Source: Pseudomonadota bacterium
GTDB lineage: Bacteria; Myxococcota_A; Bradymonadia; UBA4248
Direction of reading: 5' to 3'
Assembly (NCBI GenBank): GCA_009786045.1
Contig: WQTY01000044.1
Span: forward strand, 1 to 10,023
DNA length: 10,023 nucleotides
The notes below the pieces were generated by a model, which made no database searches, was not told where the DNA came from, and worked only from the letters and a program-made list of their open reading frames with translations. Position 1 is the first letter of the stretch; each line of letters begins with the position of its first letter. The position numbers were made by a program, and so were the translations under genes. This document shows, piece by piece, positions 6,388 through 10,023 of this stretch.

Positions 6388-6479
6388 GCAGGTATCCCAC
6401 AAAAATTACATTTTGATAAAAACTGCCGATAAGTAGCACCTTCACCCACCCGCAGCGCATACGGCGGTTCTTGTACTTT

Positions 6480-6553
6480 TCAGACCGTCTAAAATCGTAT
6501 ATGAAGTCAGAGCATCGCGGTTTGTATTGGGTCAGACCGCCGAAATCTATGCT
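6480..6553 (+). promoter_or_regulatory. Direct repeat in front of the ABC-exporter gene cluster
   Basis: TCAGACCGTC (6480-6489) recurs as TCAGACCGCC (6532-6541), 52 bp on, and the likeness continues with AAATC...TAT (to 6503 and 6553). A TAAAAT at 6490-6495 could be a -10 box, but I see no convincing -35 at the right distance. Five turns of helix separate the copies, which would suit a dimeric regulator binding on one face. Confidence 0.3.
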
Positions 6554-6566
6554 GGGTGGAAGCGTT

Positions 6567-6914
6567 ATGAATCGGGCAATGATTCTGTGTTGGGCTGTTG
6601 GGCTGGTTTTCCTTTCGGCGAGTTGTCAGCCGGCTCATACGCCATCGCGTCAGATTTTCGACGAAGCAGAAGAGGCCTATCGCAGTGGACAGTATGACCT
6701 TGCCCACCGCCGTTACGAACAATTCCTTAAGCAAAATCTGGATTCTCAGCTGGCACGGCTTTCGGAGCGGCGCATGCTTTCAATTGAGCGTGAGATTGAG
6801 TCTGTCATGAACATTAAGTCAGGCCCCCGGCCAGTCTATGCAAATCCGCAGGATTCTTCCACGCAGGCACCAACGCAGGAGCCACATATCTTTTTGGGCC
6901 GCGAACCGCTGTAG
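6567..6914 (+). CDS. Small lipoprotein with one TPR-like unit
   Basis: Predicted 115-residue protein. Residues 1-19 are a hydrophobic signal segment ending in LSAS before Cys20, so a lipoprotein is likely although Ser at -3 makes the lipobox non-ideal. Residues 27-52 (FDEAEEAYRSGQYDLAHRRY...) fit a single tetratricopeptide-type helix pair, like the short repeat found in YbgF/BamD-type envelope proteins. The Pro/Gln/Thr-rich end (about 87-115) is probably flexible. The ATG at 6567 is chosen because GGTGGA stands 6 nt upstream and the signal segment starts there; the frame is open further up but those residues show no protein character. It is the first gene of a four-gene cluster, 36 nt before the ABC permease, so it may be an accessory of that exporter. 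Family not recognised. Confidence 0.75.
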   Translation: MNRAMILCWAVGLVFLSASCQPAHTPSRQIFDEAEEAYRSGQYDLAHRRYEQFLKQNLDSQLARLSERRMLSIEREIESVMNIKSGPRPVYANPQDSSTQAPTQEPHIFLGREPL

Positions 6915-6950
6915 GGCATGGGGTTAGTTCACTGGTAAGGGTGGTTTCGA

Positions 6951-8282
6951 ATGTCTCCTCGACAAGTCCTCATTCACTACGCAACGGCTTCAAAGCCGAC
7001 AGGTATGCGCAGTGTTGTGCTTTACATACTCTCTTTGCCCCTGATGGCATTGTTGTCATGGGGGATTTTGGAGCCGTCGTATGGCATCACCCCCGATCAG
7101 CCCGGCGGAATACCGCTCGAAATGGCCTTTTGGCTGACCTGTCTGGCCTCGGCATTTTTGTCCTTTTTCGTGATGGAAGTGTTGTTCCGCCGCCAGGATA
7201 TCAAGTTTTTATCGCAGCACCCGATTTTGCCGCAGGCAATTTTTGCGCTTCGGATGCGACAGACATTTTTCGGCATCCTGCGGTCGTCCCTGCCGATGGC
7301 GGCATTCTGGTTTCCCCTGTCACTGACGCATCCAATGCTGGGCCTTATGTGCCTTGGGGTTTGGGTGGGGGGATTGTGCCTTTGTGTGGCGGTATCCGCT
7401 GCAACCATCATGTATGTGGGGCAGTCAACGCTTGAACCGTCGACGACAAGACAGGCGGCAGCTTCGAAATTTACAGCAGCGCCTGCCATAGCGCTGGCGA
7501 TATCCCTGATCCTCGTGCTGCTGCTAAAGTTGCTTGGAGAGGCCTTGCTCAAGCCTCAGGCCATGGATGCTGCCATGACAGCATCCGGCATTGTCATGGG
7601 TGCTTTTGCAGCTTCAATGGGCTATGCTTATGTCGTGTTTTCGCGCCGTTATTATGCGGTATTGGCCAATTTTTCAGATAACGACATGGTGCTTCTCAAT
7701 GCGCACTATGCCTACATTGATGACAAGCCCCGAATGAGGATGCTCGAAGCCCCGTCTGTGCGATCGCTGCTTGTCACCAAGGACATTCTTCAGTTTCGGC
7801 GCCGCCACACGTCAACAATGCTCCTTATGGTGGGCATCGCTGTGCTGGGGGCTATCGCATTGTTTTCAACCCCATCCTATAGCCATGAGCTGTTTCTTCC
7901 GTTCCTGGCCGTGGCCCCTTATCTGATGCTGGTTCATCCATGGCATGTGCTTCAGAGTGAACGTTTTGAGACTGGCCTTCTCGATACGATGCCCATTGCT
8001 TCCGATGTTATCGCCCAGGCCAAACGCCTGGCATGTTTCCAGATTATGTTCCCGTATGTTGTCATGGCAACGCTTGGACTTGTTGTCCCGATGCTTTTTC
8101 ACGGCCTGTGGCATTCGGCGATCCTGGCACTGGTATGCACCCCAGGCCTTTATATTGCCTCAACCTGGATCATGTCGCGGATGGTTTACCGCTTTGGGCA
8201 GGCGACGCGGCCTGTGACTTACCTTCTGGCCGCGTTGTTTGTCATTTCAGCCTTTGCGTTGCCCACGAGTATGATGTCATGA
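6951..8282 (+). CDS. ABC-2 type exporter permease
   Basis: Predicted 443-residue inner-membrane protein with roughly ten membrane segments (about 20-40, 60-79, 113-155 as two, 175-200, 208-231, 289-307, 314-333, 364-383, 387-408, 421-439). Two parts look alike: RRQDIKFLSQHPI (80-92) and the LVTKDILQFRRR region (274-285) with FETGLLDTMPI (339-349). Such acidic/basic cytoplasmic segments followed by a Pro-Ile step and a conserved Lys are typical of ABC-2 permeases with two fused halves. The long soluble stretch 232-288 faces the cytoplasm by the positive-inside rule. GGTGG 6 nt before the ATG supports the start. Its stop overlaps the start of the ATPase gene (ATGA), so the two should be made together as an exporter. 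The substrate is unknown. Confidence 0.85.
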   Translation: MSPRQVLIHYATASKPTGMRSVVLYILSLPLMALLSWGILEPSYGITPDQPGGIPLEMAFWLTCLASAFLSFFVMEVLFRRQDIKFLSQHPILPQAIFALRMRQTFFGILRSSLPMAAFWFPLSLTHPMLGLMCLGVWVGGLCLCVAVSAATIMYVGQSTLEPSTTRQAAASKFTAAPAIALAISLILVLLLKLLGEALLKPQAMDAAMTASGIVMGAFAASMGYAYVVFSRRYYAVLANFSDNDMVLLNAHYAYIDDKPRMRMLEAPSVRSLLVTKDILQFRRRHTSTMLLMVGIAVLGAIALFSTPSYSHELFLPFLAVAPYLMLVHPWHVLQSERFETGLLDTMPIASDVIAQAKRLACFQIMFPYVVMATLGLVVPMLFHGLWHSAILALVCTPGLYIASTWIMSRMVYRFGQATRPVTYLLAALFVISAFALPTSMMS

Positions 8283-9046
8283 ATTGCGTTTTGGATGTTC
8301 AGCAGATTACGAAGAAGTATGGCGAGTTTACGGCGGTCGATGGCTTGTCCATGCAAATCGCTCCTGGTGAATCGGTGGCGTTTATTGGCCCAAATGGCGC
8401 TGGCAAATCAACAACCATGCGGGCCATTGCCGGCATGACCCGGCTTGACGCCGGGAGCATTCGCATTATGGGCAATGATGTCAGCCAGGCACCTGTAGAA
8501 GCGAGACGCCATTTAGGCTTTGTGCCACAGGACATTGCCTTATATCAGCACCTGACGGGAGAAGAGCTCCTGACTTTTGTGGCTAAGATTCGTGGGCTTG
8601 ATACACAGACATCACAGACCGCTATTGATGAACTTCTGGAGATCTGTGATCTTGGCCAGGCAAGACGCCGCCTCATCCGCGAATATTCCGGCGGCATGGC
8701 CCGAAAGGTTGCCATGGCAGCAGCCCTTGTCGCCAGACCAGAACTGGTCGTCCTGGACGAATCCTTCGTAGGACTTGACCCGGAGAGCACCTTCAGACTC
8801 AGCCAATATCTCAAACGCTACACCCAGGCCGGCGGCGCACTGCTTTTATCGAGTCATATCCTGGATATGCTTGAGCCGCTTTGTACGCGGTTTTTCATCC
8901 TGCACAAGGGCCAATGCGTTGGAGATTTTAGCAGGAATGACCTCAAAAACATGCCGGCGACGCCGGAAATGTCGAAACTCACGGCACTCTATTTGCGCTC
9001 AACGGAACAAACAGAACTCATGGACGCTTTTGCACAAAAGGAATAA
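8279..9046 (+). CDS. ABC transporter ATP-binding protein (ABC-2 exporter)
   Basis: ATPase subunit of 255 residues. Walker A GPNGAGKST (37-45), Q-loop Gln84 in VPQD, signature YSGGM (136-140), Walker B LVVLDE with Asp160 and Glu161, D-loop GLDP (165-168) and switch His193 are all present, so it should be active. Signature YSGGM instead of LSGGQ is usual for exporter ATPases of the ABC-2 class. ESF replaces the common EPT/EPF after Walker B, a small change. The ATG at 8279 lies in an ATGA overlap with the permease stop, which implies translational coupling; the frame is open back to 8033, but that part is the permease gene read in another frame. The C-terminal 35 residues (about 221-255) are a short tail without a known domain. 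Confidence 0.95.
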   Translation: MNCVLDVQQITKKYGEFTAVDGLSMQIAPGESVAFIGPNGAGKSTTMRAIAGMTRLDAGSIRIMGNDVSQAPVEARRHLGFVPQDIALYQHLTGEELLTFVAKIRGLDTQTSQTAIDELLEICDLGQARRRLIREYSGGMARKVAMAAALVARPELVVLDESFVGLDPESTFRLSQYLKRYTQAGGALLLSSHILDMLEPLCTRFFILHKGQCVGDFSRNDLKNMPATPEMSKLTALYLRSTEQTELMDAFAQKE

Positions 9047-9048
9047 TC

Positions 9049-9786
9049 ATGGCTAAAGTTGGTTTTTGGCTCTCCATGACACTCCTGCTTGTGATGGGCT
9101 GTGCGAAGTCACCAGAGCAAATCACCCTCCCCGTTGTGGGGAAAAACACCAACTTCAGGGAGGATCGCGTCAAGGGAATGGCGATCATATATGCCCAGTT
9201 TCCAGACATGAAACCCAATCTCCGGGATGCCTTCGAATCTCTCCCCCGCATGATCTTCGTTTCTGATATTGCCCGGCACCGGGCCTACGATGACAAGATG
9301 CTCCCCATCGGCAGCCATCAGACCACATTAAAACTCTCTGATATCGCTTTTGTTCTGTCTGTCATCGACATCCAACCAACGGATCGCGTTCTGGAAATCG
9401 GCACCGGCACCGGGTATCTTACTGCACTCCTGAGCCGCCTCGCGGATCAGGTCTTCAGCGTCGAGATCAACGAATACCTCTCCGAAATCGCCCGGCAGAA
9501 CATTAACCGCCTCAACATCGACAACGTTAAATTCCTCTCGGCAGATGGCATTCTGGGCTGGCCTCGCAACGCGCCCTACGATGTCATCATCGTGACTGCA
9601 TCCCTCAACGCCATCCCCGATGCTTATCTTTTACAGCTCAAGGACGGAGGGCGGCTCGCCATTCCCCTAAACGATCCCCAGGGACATACGATGTGGCGCA
9701 TTTATCACCTTGTCGACACTGCACTCCAGGAAGTGGCTTCAAGACCAAGTCAAATCCCTGAAATCATTACAAATTCATTGAATTAA
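9049..9786 (+). CDS. Protein-L-isoaspartate O-methyltransferase-like protein with lipoprotein-type signal
   Basis: Residues 41-208 match the PIMT (Pcm) family: RMIF..AYDDKMLPIG (67-88), QTT at 91-93, AdoMet motif I VLEIGTGTGYLTALL (114-128), acidic motif SVEI (137-140), DGILGWP...APYDVIIVTA (166-184) and LKDGGRLAIPL (197-207). Such enzymes methylate isoaspartyl residues in damaged proteins with S-adenosylmethionine. The N-terminus is odd: hydrophobic residues 4-17 ending in VMGC with Cys18 look like a lipoprotein signal, which would place the domain outside the cytoplasm, where AdoMet is not expected. The family's Ser after QT(I/V) is Leu94 and the following Pro is Leu96, so activity is uncertain. 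The ATG is supported by AAGGA 6 nt before it and lies 2 nt after the ATPase stop; last gene of the exporter cluster. Family assignment firm; function in this setting unknown. Confidence 0.88.
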   Translation: MAKVGFWLSMTLLLVMGCAKSPEQITLPVVGKNTNFREDRVKGMAIIYAQFPDMKPNLRDAFESLPRMIFVSDIARHRAYDDKMLPIGSHQTTLKLSDIAFVLSVIDIQPTDRVLEIGTGTGYLTALLSRLADQVFSVEINEYLSEIARQNINRLNIDNVKFLSADGILGWPRNAPYDVIIVTASLNAIPDAYLLQLKDGGRLAIPLNDPQGHTMWRIYHLVDTALQEVASRPSQIPEIITNSLN

Positions 9787-9820
9787 AAGGATAATTTTAT
9801 GAAATGCAAACGTTGGCCAT

Positions 9821-10023
9821 CATCGCCACAAGGCGATGCCATGACGGGCGGATTGCCATCCGCCCCTACAGGTGGTCATTGAGGCAACGATGTTTTCGTA
9901 GGGGCGACCGTCCTCGGTCGCCCGTGCGACGCAGTCGCAAGAGCGGGGCGTTGCGGGGCCGGCGACTGAGGCCCCGCTATGGGGGTAGACGCGTATCGGC
10001 CACGCCCCCTTTCACAAAGGGGG
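9821..10023. repeat. Array of six closely packed hairpins, running off the window end
   Basis: Stems in order: CATCGCC/GGCGATG (9821-9838), GGGCGGAT/ATCCGCCC (9846-9865), GGGCGACCG/CGGTCGCCC (9902-9923), TGCGAC/GTCGCA (9925-9939), AGCGGGGC/GCCCCGCT (9942-9949 with 9971-9978, or alternatively GCGGGGCC/GGCCCCGC 9953-9960 with 9970-9977) and CCCCCTTT/AAAGGGGG (10005-10023). All are perfect, with loops of 3-6 nt except the fifth. The sequences differ, so this is not a simple tandem repeat. The second and third belong to the GGGC...GCCC palindrome type also seen at 2327-2350 and 2961-3030. The region follows the exporter cluster and contains no credible gene. Confidence 0.7.

Noticed and set aside
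6941..7435. Alternative plus frame starting at GTG 6941
   Set aside because: It is in a different frame from the membrane protein at 6951 and lacks membrane segments or any domain.
8033..8278. N-terminal extension of the ABC ATPase frame
   Set aside because: It overlaps the end of the permease gene; ATPase similarity starts at the ATG in the ATGA overlap.

Overview
The window (about 53% G+C by eye) looks like bacterial chromosome from a Gram-negative organism. The evidence is three proteins with N-terminal signal segments ending in a lipobox-type cysteine, a Cys/Asp-rich MopE-type repeat lipoprotein (a family common in Myxococcota, Bradymonadota and other 'deltaproteobacterial' lineages), a ClpA-type unfoldase and an ABC-2 exporter. 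The lineage is an inference from gene style only. No rRNA, tRNA, CRISPR array, transposase or phage gene was seen.

Layout. (1) 1-2313, plus: a ClpA-like AAA+ unfoldase, probably cut at its 5' end by the window edge, closed by a hairpin-plus-T terminator. (2) 2314-3239: a 0.9-kb non-coding stretch with an AT-rich core and many inverted repeats. (3) 3240-6334, minus: three genes, read from right to left as a pentapeptide-repeat protein, a lipoprotein with six MopE-type motifs, and an enoyl-CoA hydratase/isomerase-family enzyme. A strong terminator separates the last two, so the hydratase has its own transcript start or is read independently. (4) 6335-6566: a divergent intergenic region with a good promoter for the minus genes and a direct repeat in front of the plus genes. 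(5) 6567-9786, plus: a tight four-gene cluster made of a small TPR-like lipoprotein, an ABC-2 type permease, its ATPase (ATGA overlap) and a protein-L-isoaspartate methyltransferase-like protein that carries a lipoprotein-type signal. (6) 9787-10023: a dense run of unrelated hairpins continuing past the window end.

The genes give two functional impressions: an ABC exporter module with lipoproteins on both sides, and a set of unrelated stress, surface and metabolic genes. The most unusual material is non-coding: a two-hairpin element present twice, in inverted orientation, tightly bracketing the enoyl-CoA hydratase gene and showing compensatory base changes between copies; a dispersed family of short GGGC...GCCC palindromes often followed by TAC; and the terminal hairpin array. 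I did not find a complete new defence or mobile system. The best candidates for something undescribed are the paired double-hairpin element and the signal-bearing methyltransferase in the ABC operon.
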